From: an uncultured Clostridia bacterium
GTDB taxonomy: Bacteria > Bacillota > Clostridia > TANB77 > CAG-508
Assembly: GCA_948664205.1 (NCBI GenBank)
Contig: CAPNDH010000018.1
Location: 1-26,625, forward strand
Direction of reading: 5' to 3'
Length of the DNA stretch: 26,625 nt
The notes under the pieces: model-generated
Told to the model about the DNA's origin: nothing
The model's input: the letters and a program-made list of their open reading frames with translations, nothing else
The model's database searches: none
Shown here: piece by piece, positions 1 to 6,719 of the stretch
How the letters are laid out: each line of letters begins with the position of its first letter
Position numbering within the stretch: the first letter of the stretch is position 1
Program-made: the position numbers and the translations under genes

Positions 1-27
1 AAAAATATAAAAAAATTCTCAAAAAAA

Positions 28-67
28 GTGTCCAAAAACTTGACATAGATCCATATTAATATATAAA
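28..67 (+). promoter_or_regulatory. TTGACA-N16-TATAAA promoter-like / possible IS end
   Basis: TTGACA lies at 40-45 and TATAAA at 62-67 with a 16-base spacer, a close match to a sigma-A promoter pointing right. No plus-strand gene follows; it would read antisense into the gene ending at 92. The surrounding text (28-52, GTGTCCAAAAACTTGACATA and a few more bases) looks to me like the terminal repeat of an IS3-type insertion sequence, whose body would lie left of the window. That identification is from memory and unverified, so the promoter match may be a by-product of an IS end. Confidence 0.35.
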
Positions 68-91
68 GTATACCATAAATTATTATTTTAT

Positions 92-1141
92 TTATTCTAA
101 AACAGTTGATAGTCCAAAATAAGTAGTTACTCCTCCCCAGTCTGCCGGTGGAAATTCTAAATGTACTGGCGTGTTAATTACAAAATAATCATAGTCATGT
201 ATTATTTTATGAGCTTCAAAACATTTCTTTAAGCTATGCTCATCCATTCCTTCTTTTAGGGTATTATAAGCTTTTTGTAAATCTTCTTTTGTTTTTGCAT
301 TTGTTGGTATATTTTTAATCTTAGCTAATTCATCTAAAACATATAAAAATCTTCCTCCATTATCCACTTTTGTTCCAGTGAATGGATCTGTAAATACTTC
401 ATAACTTGTAAAATCATCCCAGTATGGGCTATTTTTATCTTTTATTAATCTAACTGCATCTAATAATTCATTTTCTAGATTGATATGAATATATCTAATA
501 TTTTTTTGCAAATTTTTCTTTGCATCTTCTGTTAATCCTTCTAGTGCTTTATCTTGTGCTGCATAACATTTTTCTTGACTTGGAATTTCTAGATTACTAT
601 CATGTAAATAGTATTTTTCATTAGTAAAAGCAAGTATTTCCATATATATTTCTCTACTTATATAATAATCTTTTATATTATCTTTTGCTTCTATTTGAAC
701 TACTCCATTCTGACTATTTATTCCACCTATTCCCTGCATTTTTAGTAAACATTCAAATTCTCCTACTATATGTATTTCCCATAAAGCATCATCAAAAGTG
801 TCATATTTTGCATCTTGTCTTTCGTTCCAATGTGTTTTTGTAAATAGATTCATAAACTTTTCTATCTGTGGTATTTCAGTTATATAATATGTTGTAGGAT
901 TGGCTAAGTCTGACATATTATTTATAAGAATAATATTAGTAATATTATGAGGTATATATTTAGAAATCTCATTTGTTTTTATTGGATTATAAACTTCGTT
1001 AGTTTGTTCTGTATTGTATATTTCAACTTTGCTCATATTTACATCAATTTTGTTTGCGAATATATTTCCTAAATAAAGTCCAAAAACTATTAATAATATT
1101 GTTATAAGAATTAATAAAATAATTATATAAACTTTTTTCAT
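92..1141 (-). CDS. membrane-anchored protein of unknown function, third gene of sigma/anti-sigma operon
   Basis: About 349 residues; I do not recognise the family. An N-terminal hydrophobic stretch (about residues 3-25) acts as a signal anchor, the rest should be outside the membrane. The first half looks mixed alpha/beta; the second half (from about residue 185) is strongly helical, with a conserved-looking segment around SPYWDDFTSYEVFTDPFTG and a C-terminal segment EFPPADWGGVTTYFG. I chose the second Met (1141) because GAGGGG is nine bases upstream of it but only three from the Met at 1147. It starts about 20 bases after the anti-sigma gene stops, so it is probably co-transcribed and part of what the sigma factor controls or senses with. 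No enzyme motif seen. Confidence 0.75.
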   Translation of the reverse strand: MKKVYIIILLILITILLIVFGLYLGNIFANKIDVNMSKVEIYNTEQTNEVYNPIKTNEISKYIPHNITNIILINNMSDLANPTTYYITEIPQIEKFMNLFTKTHWNERQDAKYDTFDDALWEIHIVGEFECLLKMQGIGGINSQNGVVQIEAKDNIKDYYISREIYMEILAFTNEKYYLHDSNLEIPSQEKCYAAQDKALEGLTEDAKKNLQKNIRYIHINLENELLDAVRLIKDKNSPYWDDFTSYEVFTDPFTGTKVDNGGRFLYVLDELAKIKNIPTNAKTKEDLQKAYNTLKEGMDEHSLKKCFEAHKIIHDYDYFVINTPVHLEFPPADWGGVTTYFGLSTVLE

Positions 1142-1163
1142 ATTCATTTTCCCCTCATATTTA

Positions 1164-2333
1164 TCATTTACTTAAATTTATAGTAATTCTCTTATCTTTT
1201 ATTGTTAAATTAAGTTTCAATATATTTGTATATTCATCTCTTGTAATTGGAAATGTAAAATAGCAAGTTACATCTCCATTTGGATGGTATACTCTTCCAT
1301 TACTTCCTTCTTTATTTGAAATAACTTTTTCAAATATTTTACCATTTTGATTTTCTAATGTTGCTATTATATCATTTTCAGGAATATTCAATATTTCCTT
1401 TAAAAAATTATCTAACCCTTCTTCAGTTGGTTCATATACCTTTCCATATTTTTTTATTGTTAATTCTATACGCATTTCTGTGTAAGTTCCTATTGCTTCC
1501 TTTAATATTATATTGTTTTTTTTATCGTTCTTATCTTTAACACTATATATTAAATTTTTTCTATTGTAAAATACTTCTGGCAAATCTACTTCTATGTTCC
1601 ATTCTCCTTCTAGATTTTGACTGACTCTATCGTTCGTGATGTTTTCAACTCTTGATATTATATTTATATTTTTAAAATCAAATATTAGCTTTTTACTTTT
1701 TGGATACCCAGTAGAATACAATTTATATAAAAATTTTACACTATTATCTGTTCTTTCTATAACTTCTGTTTGATATCCCTCGTTAGTATAGTTATTATGC
1801 ATATTTTTATTACTAAATTCTATATTATGTTTTTTACAAAAATCTTCATATAAATCTATTCTATCATAGCTACAATATATAAGATTATTGTTTTCATCTG
1901 AAATTATTAAATCTGATATTTCTATATTATATATTGGTTCAATATTTCCTTTTGACTTTACTTCAAATACTATATCTAAATTATAGTCATCCATTAAAAT
2001 ATTATCCACTTTTACTGATATTCCATTATCTTCAATGAAGTCCATATTTGTATTTTGAATATAACCATCTTCTGCCATTTGTATAATACCTTTGCTTGTT
2101 GTTTCAGGCTTAAAAATATTATTTATCCATTTTGATATATCTTTTGCAAAGACTACACTTGCTGTTATTGCTATAAAAGCAGATATAAGTGATATAAATT
2201 TAATTATTATATTTGAATGTATTATTGTATGCTTCTTTGTTTCAAATGCAGTTACAATTACTTGCTCAAATTCCTCTGGTTCATATATTTGTTTTTGTAT
2301 AGTGTTTTCAATTAAATTATCTATATTATTCAT
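1164..2333 (-). CDS. DUF4179-type anti-sigma factor
   Basis: 389 residues. Residues 1-42 form a short cytosolic segment, about 43-64 a single membrane helix, and the rest an extracellular beta-rich domain starting with ISVKVDNILMDDYNLDIVFE, which is the typical opening of the DUF4179 family found in Bacillota anti-sigma proteins. The expected role is to hold the ECF sigma factor encoded just upstream and release it on an envelope signal. The ATG overlaps the sigma gene by eight bases and its ribosome-binding site AAAGGAGG lies inside the sigma reading frame, so the pair is translationally coupled. The family assignment is by pattern; the signal sensed is unknown. No zinc-finger (ZAS) HxxxCxxC motif is present. 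Confidence 0.8.
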   Translation of the reverse strand: MNNIDNLIENTIQKQIYEPEEFEQVIVTAFETKKHTIIHSNIIIKFISLISAFIAITASVVFAKDISKWINNIFKPETTSKGIIQMAEDGYIQNTNMDFIEDNGISVKVDNILMDDYNLDIVFEVKSKGNIEPIYNIEISDLIISDENNNLIYCSYDRIDLYEDFCKKHNIEFSNKNMHNNYTNEGYQTEVIERTDNSVKFLYKLYSTGYPKSKKLIFDFKNINIISRVENITNDRVSQNLEGEWNIEVDLPEVFYNRKNLIYSVKDKNDKKNNIILKEAIGTYTEMRIELTIKKYGKVYEPTEEGLDNFLKEILNIPENDIIATLENQNGKIFEKVISNKEGSNGRVYHPNGDVTCYFTFPITRDEYTNILKLNLTIKDKRITINLSK

Positions 2334-2853
2334 TATCTAGACCTCCTTTATAAGTGTTTTTTATTTTTCCTTTAGCTCTTGAAAGTCTTGTTTTTATTGT
2401 GTTCTCATTTACATTTAATATTTTACTAATTTCTTTTGTAGTATATTTTTCTGCATAAAATAGAACAATAATTATTCTTTCTTCATATTTCAAATCTTTA
2501 ATCATTTCATAAAAATCTAGTGTATCTTCTATTAATTGTTGATTACTATTATATTTAATATTTTCTTTATAAAATTCTAAATCATAATTTTCTTCTAAAT
2601 GATATTTTTTATAGTATTTGTTGCAATTATTTATTAGAATCTTTACTATCCATGACTTAAATTTACTTGGTTCTTTTAATTTCTTTATGTTTTTATATGC
2701 AGATAACATTGTTTCTTGCATTATATCTTTAATAGCTTCTTCATCTGAAGTTCGCATTTTTGCTATTTTATACAAGTTATTTTTTATTAACAATATTGCT
2801 TGCGTAAATGCTTCTTTATCTCCTTTTTGTGCTTTTTTTATTAGTTCTTCCAA
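2326..2853 (-). CDS. ECF-type RNA polymerase sigma factor (sigma-70 family)
   Basis: 175 residues, normal for an ECF sigma factor. Region 2 is at about residues 15-80, with IKDIMQETMLSAYKNIKKL and KFKSWIVKILINNCNKYY; region 4 is at about 110-168, with YEERIIIVLFYAEKYTTKEISKILNVNENTIKTRLSRAK (shown here in two parts: the helix-turn-helix is TTKEISKILNVNENTIKTRL). It directs RNA polymerase to a small regulon, usually including its own operon. The start codon is TTG, seven bases after AAGGAGG. Upstream on the minus strand there is an AT-rich region with TATAAT (2889-2894) and TGAAAC (2920-2925 complement), the latter resembling ECF -35 boxes, but their spacing does not form one clear promoter. 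It is followed by its anti-sigma gene with an eight-base overlap. Confidence 0.92.
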   Translation of the reverse strand: MEELIKKAQKGDKEAFTQAILLIKNNLYKIAKMRTSDEEAIKDIMQETMLSAYKNIKKLKEPSKFKSWIVKILINNCNKYYKKYHLEENYDLEFYKENIKYNSNQQLIEDTLDFYEMIKDLKYEERIIIVLFYAEKYTTKEISKILNVNENTIKTRLSRAKGKIKNTYKGGLDNE

Positions 2854-2954
2854 TACTTTTCCTCCTTATATGCATATATTTAGTATCTATTATATAAGAG
2901 TTTAATAATAAATAAAATAGTTTCATTTTTTATTATTAATTTTTTATAAAACAA

Positions 2955-2978
2955 AAAATAGCCATTTCTGACTATTTT
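2955..2978 (-). terminator. rho-independent terminator after DUF1287 gene
   Basis: On the minus strand a 10-bp stem (AAAATAGTCA / TGGCTATTTT, one G-T pair) closes a GAAA tetraloop and is followed by TTTTTTGTTTTAT. It lies about 47 bases after the stop of the DUF1287 gene and before the sigma operon, so it separates the two transcription units. Confidence 0.88.
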
Positions 2979-3024
2979 CCGAACAATTTATTTTTCTGTT
3001 TGTAACTTAGCATTTATAAATTAT

Positions 3025-3681
3025 TTAACTAATTCTATAATGTCCTATAATGTAATCTTTATCATATAATTCTAATACATCTTCTTCATAATTTATTTGC
3101 ATAGGATTTGCGTGATGTATTAAAAATGGTATACCTCTTTTATTTCTTTTATCTGATATTACCCCTATATGGTCTTTAAAGACTATTATATCTCCACCTT
3201 GCCATTCTTCTATTTTTGATAAATCTGTTGTAAGAGTTATATTATTATTTTTAAAATATATATTTAAGTTTCGTACTCTTCTAAAATCAATATTTTTATC
3301 TATTACTTCGATATCATATTTTTCTTTGTTATTTATAATATCTTCATTTACTAATTCCATTAAATTATATCCTGCATCTTTAAGTCCAAATCCTACCACA
3401 TCTGTACAAACTCCATATTCGTCATTTGGATAGCCTGTATTATAATATTTACTTTGATATTTTGGCTTTGTTTGTATGTATTTTTTTACATTATTTAATA
3501 TATCAGTTTGGTCATCTATTCCATCATTATCTTTATCAATATTACTAATATAAGTTTTAATATTAAAGTCATTATTTGTATATTGCTTATGTGGTATAAT
3601 ACTAAATTTATATAAAAATATTGTTGCTATTAGAATTAATACTATACATCCTATTATAGATATTATAATTTTCCTTTTCAT
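3025..3681 (-). CDS. DUF1287 family protein (NlpC/P60-like cysteine hydrolase fold)
   Basis: 218 residues with an N-terminal signal anchor (about 4-24). The rest matches the DUF1287 family (YiiX/NlpC-P60-like fold): KDNDGIDDQTDILNNVKKYI, then the candidate nucleophile Cys in YGVCTDVVGFGLKDAGYNL, then WQGGDIIVFKDHIGVISDKR with a candidate catalytic His, and FLIHHANP with a further His. These three regions give the expected Cys-His-polar arrangement, so it may cleave an amide or ester bond in the cell envelope; the substrate of DUF1287 proteins is not known to me. The KDNDGIDD segment looks like a calcium-binding loop. ATG has GGAGG six bases upstream. A TTGCTA-N17-TATAAT promoter lies just upstream and a strong terminator follows: a single-gene unit. 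Confidence 0.82.
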   Translation of the reverse strand: MKRKIIISIIGCIVLILIATIFLYKFSIIPHKQYTNNDFNIKTYISNIDKDNDGIDDQTDILNNVKKYIQTKPKYQSKYYNTGYPNDEYGVCTDVVGFGLKDAGYNLMELVNEDIINNKEKYDIEVIDKNIDFRRVRNLNIYFKNNNITLTTDLSKIEEWQGGDIIVFKDHIGVISDKRNKRGIPFLIHHANPMQINYEEDVLELYDKDYIIGHYRIS

Positions 3682-3723
3682 AATATGCCTCCAATTTTGA
3701 TACTCACATACATGATTAATGAA

Positions 3724-3747
3724 TTGTAATTTCTCGAGATGATTATA
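3724..3747. repeat. 24-bp direct repeat, copy 1
   Basis: TTGTAATTTCTCGAGATGAT plus TATA. It matches 6509-6532 at 23 of 24 positions and in the same orientation. In this copy it covers the -10 box and presumed transcription start of the DUF1287 gene, and includes the 8-bp palindrome TCTCGAGA. The two copies bracket the hydrolase/TetR module. Confidence 0.8.
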
Positions 3748-3770
3748 CTATAAATTTTTAAAAGTAGCAA
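3742..3770 (-). promoter_or_regulatory. sigma-A promoter for DUF1287 gene
   Basis: On the minus strand TTGCTA (3765-3770) and TATAAT (3742-3747) are spaced by 17 bases, about 60 bases before the DUF1287 start codon. The -35 box overlaps one arm of the upstream gene's terminator hairpin, so the two transcription units are packed tightly. The -10 and the bases after it belong to a 24-bp repeat that recurs at 6509-6532. Confidence 0.6.
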
Positions 3771-3789
3771 ATCATTTGACTTGCTACTT
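3762..3789 (-). terminator. terminator of the hydrolase operon
   Basis: AAGTAGCAA (3762-3770) pairs perfectly with TTGCTACTT (3781-3789) around a 10-base loop. On the minus strand the hairpin is followed by TTTTAAAAATTTAT. It lies about 30 bases after the stop of the hydrolase gene ending at 3818. Confidence 0.72.
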
Positions 3790-3817
3790 CTATTAGTCAA
3801 AGAGCATTTTGATTTTA

Positions 3818-4735
3818 CTATTCAACTGATAACCTAACATCTTGATATAATTTGTTATTGCTTATTTCTGGACTATCTCCAACAAATGCCTTACTTGCCT
3901 CTTTATCTCCCTGTAATTGCCACATAAACCAAGCTGTAACATATCCATCTGCTGAATATAACATCTGTCCGTGTTCTGCTCCAATTCTTCTTGCTATTGC
4001 CTTTGATGATGGTATTTTATTATACATTTTGGCCATTTTTTCAATAGGTATTACGGATTGTGTTTCAAAATCTCCATTAGTTCCTGCTATCATCAATGTT
4101 GGTATATTTATTTTAGTTAAATCATATTTCCACCCAAACACGTGTGCCGTTTCTTCGTGTGTTGGAGATAAAGCTACTGCTGTTTTGTATTTGTCCTTAT
4201 GTTCCATAATAGTGGTTGCTGTGAACACTCCTGCTCCACCTTGCGAATGCCCTGTTATCCCTACATTGTCTAAATCTAATTTGCCATAAAAAATACTGTT
4301 ACTATTATCATTTTCAGATATAATCAAATCTATTGTTTCATCAGCAGACTTACCAAATCCTGTGCTACCATCATCATTACCAATAACCACAAATCCCCAA
4401 GAAGCTAAATGTTTAAATAATGCTTTATATTTTTTAGGCAAAACTCCAGTACCATTTAATATAACTACTACTGGATATTTTTGGTCGCTATTTTTTAATT
4501 CTTCTGGATAATAAATATAATATTTCTTTGTTATTTCTGAGCCATCTCTTTTTATGTTCTTAACTTTATAATCTCCCATTGATAAATATTTAGCTTCAAT
4601 GTCTCCACCTGTTTTTACTTCCTTCGTATAGTTATTTGGTGTCATTGGTATAAATGACATTATAACTAAAAGTACAATGACTAATACAATAGGTATTAAA
4701 ATTATTATTCCAATTATTTTCAACATTTTTTTCAT
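3818..4735 (-). CDS. membrane-anchored alpha/beta hydrolase (chlorophyllase/dienelactone hydrolase-like)
   Basis: 305 residues. An N-terminal hydrophobic helix (about 5-30) tethers the enzyme outside the membrane. The alpha/beta hydrolase core shows the nucleophile elbow GHSQGGAG (Ser near residue 165), a candidate acid in IAGTNGDFETQ and a candidate His in GAEHGQML, an intact Ser-Asp-His order. The oxyanion region reads VVVILNGTGV. This arrangement is like the cutinase/chlorophyllase/dienelactone-hydrolase group, which cleaves esters; the substrate cannot be read from sequence. It follows the second hydrolase gene by 15 bases with its own weak Shine-Dalgarno (AAAAGGT), so it is the last gene of a three-gene operon, followed by a terminator. 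Confidence 0.85.
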   Translation of the reverse strand: MKKMLKIIGIIILIPIVLVIVLLVIMSFIPMTPNNYTKEVKTGGDIEAKYLSMGDYKVKNIKRDGSEITKKYYIYYPEELKNSDQKYPVVVILNGTGVLPKKYKALFKHLASWGFVVIGNDDGSTGFGKSADETIDLIISENDNSNSIFYGKLDLDNVGITGHSQGGAGVFTATTIMEHKDKYKTAVALSPTHEETAHVFGWKYDLTKINIPTLMIAGTNGDFETQSVIPIEKMAKMYNKIPSSKAIARRIGAEHGQMLYSADGYVTAWFMWQLQGDKEASKAFVGDSPEISNNKLYQDVRLSVE

Positions 4736-4750
4736 ACTATTACCTTTTCC

Positions 4751-5728
4751 TTATTTAACTGGCATATATTTATTTAAGTATTCTTCTACTGTTTCCATCC
4801 ATTCTTGATAAACTTTATTATCATTTTGCAATCCATGTCCTGAATGAGAACATTCAAAATATTTATAATCCACATTATATTTCTTATATGTTTCTAATAA
4901 TCTTTGTGAGCCCTTAAATGGTTGAACTTTATCATATTTTCCATAAGCAACTACACTTGGAACTGTATTTTCATCTACCCACATTACTGCTGATATAGGT
5001 TTTAGCTTTTCTACATATGAGCCATCCTTAATCATCTCTGGGGTTAATTCTACTCCACCCATAACTCCTAGTAGCCCAGCTGCACCTTTTCTTGATTCAT
5101 CTGTATCTTGGTCAAAGCCATATATATCCCAATCTTCTGCATAAAAACTTGAAGGTCCAACTGCACCAAATAATAATTTTACTGGTACAGGTGCTTCTTT
5201 ACTATCTCTATAAGCATAAATCATTGCTAGGGAGTGACCTGCTGAACCTCCTGCTATTCCCATTTCATTTATATTATATCCATATTCTTTCGCCTTTTCT
5301 ATAACAACAGGAATAGCTTGTTTTATTTCATTTGACTGTGATAAAACTGATTTTTCATTTGTTTCATTTCTTAATGTATAGTTAATACCACAAGCTACAT
5401 AACCTTTTGAACATAACCAAGAAAGCATTTCTACATCTCCTGATTTATCTCCTGCTGTAAATCCTCCTGCATGGAGATAAACAACTAGTCCATAGTTTTC
5501 TTTATCATTATCTTTTGGCAAATATAAATCAAATTTATGTGCTTCTCCTTCTCCATAGCTAATGTCTTTATGAAGTGTTCCTAAATCATCACTCCACTTA
5601 ACAGAATACTTTTTTGCCCATGATGGCTGAATTTTCATTTTTGAATATACACCAATTCCAACTGAAAACAAAAATACTAATATACATATAAATATAAACA
5701 TTCCTTTTCCTCTTTTCTTTTCTCTCAT
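4751..5728 (-). CDS. membrane-anchored carboxylesterase-type alpha/beta hydrolase
   Basis: 325 residues. Residues about 9-28 form a signal anchor. The domain is of the hormone-sensitive-lipase/esterase type (Abhydrolase_3, Aes-like): HAGGFTAGD supplies the oxyanion hole (usual HGGG/HGGxxxxG), GGSAGHSLA carries the nucleophile Ser, YGKYDKVQPF a candidate Asp, and CSHSGHGL a candidate His. It probably hydrolyses a small ester at the outer face of the membrane. Its start ATG overlaps the end of a 43-codon small gene and its ribosome-binding site GGAGG lies in that gene, so the two are coupled. It is not closely similar to the next hydrolase: the nucleophile motifs and lengths differ, so this is not a simple recent duplication. 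Confidence 0.87.
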   Translation of the reverse strand: MREKKRGKGMFIFICILVFLFSVGIGVYSKMKIQPSWAKKYSVKWSDDLGTLHKDISYGEGEAHKFDLYLPKDNDKENYGLVVYLHAGGFTAGDKSGDVEMLSWLCSKGYVACGINYTLRNETNEKSVLSQSNEIKQAIPVVIEKAKEYGYNINEMGIAGGSAGHSLAMIYAYRDSKEAPVPVKLLFGAVGPSSFYAEDWDIYGFDQDTDESRKGAAGLLGVMGGVELTPEMIKDGSYVEKLKPISAVMWVDENTVPSVVAYGKYDKVQPFKGSQRLLETYKKYNVDYKYFECSHSGHGLQNDNKVYQEWMETVEEYLNKYMPVK

Positions 5729-5856
5729 AGTATATTACCTCCAAATAATGTGCCACCAATTAATAGATTTAAAGCACCTCTAAAAGCTAATCGACCTAAT
5801 ATAAATCCAATAATTGCTATAACAACAAGAATGATAATCCTTTTTCTGTCAAACAT
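5725..5856 (-). CDS. 43-residue small membrane protein, first gene of hydrolase operon
   Basis: A short reading frame starting MFDRKRIIILVVIAIIGFIL and ending GGTLFGGNIL (43 residues). It has an ideal ribosome-binding site (AAGGAGG seven bases before ATG), positively charged N-terminus, one membrane helix at about residues 7-25 and a glycine-rich hydrophobic tail. Its TGA overlaps the ATG of the esterase gene (ATACTATGAG), and the esterase ribosome-binding site lies inside it. Such overlap argues for real translation. I do not recognise a family. It could be a partner or regulator of the two membrane-tethered hydrolases, or simply a leader gene that couples translation. Confidence 0.72.
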   Translation of the reverse strand: MFDRKRIIILVVIAIIGFILGRLAFRGALNLLIGGTLFGGNIL

Positions 5857-5882
5857 ATTTTATACCTCCTTGACTTATTATA

Positions 5883-5899
5883 AATAATACTATATTATT
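5883..5899. promoter_or_regulatory. candidate operator between TetR gene and hydrolase operon
   Basis: AATAATA CTA TATTATT is a perfect 7+3+7 inverted repeat in the divergent region (5857-5978) between the small membrane protein gene and the TetR gene. TetR proteins commonly bind such palindromes between themselves and their target operon. The surrounding DNA is so AT-rich that a chance palindrome is possible. No clear promoter pair was found here. Confidence 0.3.
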
Positions 5900-5978
5900 A
5901 TGTAACAAATGTAGCATATTATAATTAAATTCTCAATAGTAAATACTCAAAATGCAACAGACAGGAGCGAAGTGTAGC

Positions 5979-6491
5979 ATGAATAATATTAAAAGAGCAA
6001 AAGATTATATAACCCAATCTTTACTATATCTTATGAAAAAAGAAAAATTTGAAAATATTACTGTAACTGATATATCAAAAAAAGCAGGTGTTAATAGAAT
6101 TACCTTTTATCGCAATTTTAATAGCAAAGAAGAAGTTCTAAAGTGCTATTTAGATAGTGTTACTGATAATTTTATTAAAACAAGCAAAATATTATATACT
6201 CCAGATAACTTTCAAAGTTATATCATAAATTTATTTACACATTTAGAAAGATATAAAGATATCGGAATTTTACTATATAAATCTAATATGCTACATTTTT
6301 TAAAAGATGAATTTGATAGAATATTTTTAGCAAAAGCTAAAGATTCTAATGAAACATATCATTATGCTTTTATTTCTGGTGGATTATATAATCTTTACTA
6401 TTATTGGATTAAGAATAATTTTAAAGAAACACCAAAAGAATTATCAAATATATTTAGAGAATTTTATATTTTAAAAGGAGATAGCATTTAA
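5979..6491 (+). CDS. TetR/AcrR family transcriptional regulator
   Basis: About 170 residues. The N-terminal helix-turn-helix is at about residues 8-52: MKKEKFENITVTDISKKAG then VNRITFYRNFNSKEEVLKCY, the classic TetR_N pattern. The C-terminal half ending YHYAFISGGLYNLYYYWIKN matches the TetR_C_7 ligand-binding type common in Bacillota. The start was set at 5979 because GGAG lies 11 bases before it and the DNA-binding domain follows at once; the in-frame ATG at 5952 has no ribosome-binding site. It is divergent from the small protein and two hydrolases and most likely represses that operon. The ligand is unknown. Confidence 0.9.
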   Translation: MNNIKRAKDYITQSLLYLMKKEKFENITVTDISKKAGVNRITFYRNFNSKEEVLKCYLDSVTDNFIKTSKILYTPDNFQSYIINLFTHLERYKDIGILLYKSNMLHFLKDEFDRIFLAKAKDSNETYHYAFISGGLYNLYYYWIKNNFKETPKELSNIFREFYILKGDSI

Positions 6492-6508
6492 ACTATCTCC
6501 CTTATATT

Positions 6509-6532
6509 TTGTAATTTTTCGAGATGATTATA
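6509..6532. repeat. 24-bp direct repeat, copy 2
   Basis: Matches 3724-3747 at 23 of 24 positions (T instead of C at 6518). It starts 18 bases after the TetR stop codon. Its minus strand again reads TATAATCATCTCGA, but no good -35 box precedes it and no minus-strand gene follows directly, so this copy is probably not an active promoter. The stretch 6533-6719 beyond it holds no convincing gene. Confidence 0.8.
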
Positions 6533-6719
6533 ACAAAGACTATATATCTTTTACATAAATATCTAGCTTTATAAATCATGTGTTAGTCTTGAATTTATAT
6601 ATATCCTTTTTCAGATAATTCCTTCTTTTTCTCTTTTTTAGTAGTTTTATTTTTAGCATTACATTTTTTATTTTCCTAGCTTACTATAATTTATAATGTT
6701 ACTTTCTTATTTTACAAAG

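Noticed and set aside
3818..5728. Recent tandem duplication of the two hydrolase genes
   Set aside because: The nucleophile motifs (GHSQGGAG and GGSAGHS), oxyanion motifs and lengths differ; they belong to different alpha/beta hydrolase subgroups.
6595..6675. A minus-strand open stretch ending KKEKKKELSEKGYI that looks like the tail of a small protein
   Set aside because: It has no start codon or ribosome-binding site, is bounded upstream by a stop, and the A-rich DNA makes Lys-rich frames likely by chance. It may be a gene remnant but cannot be supported.
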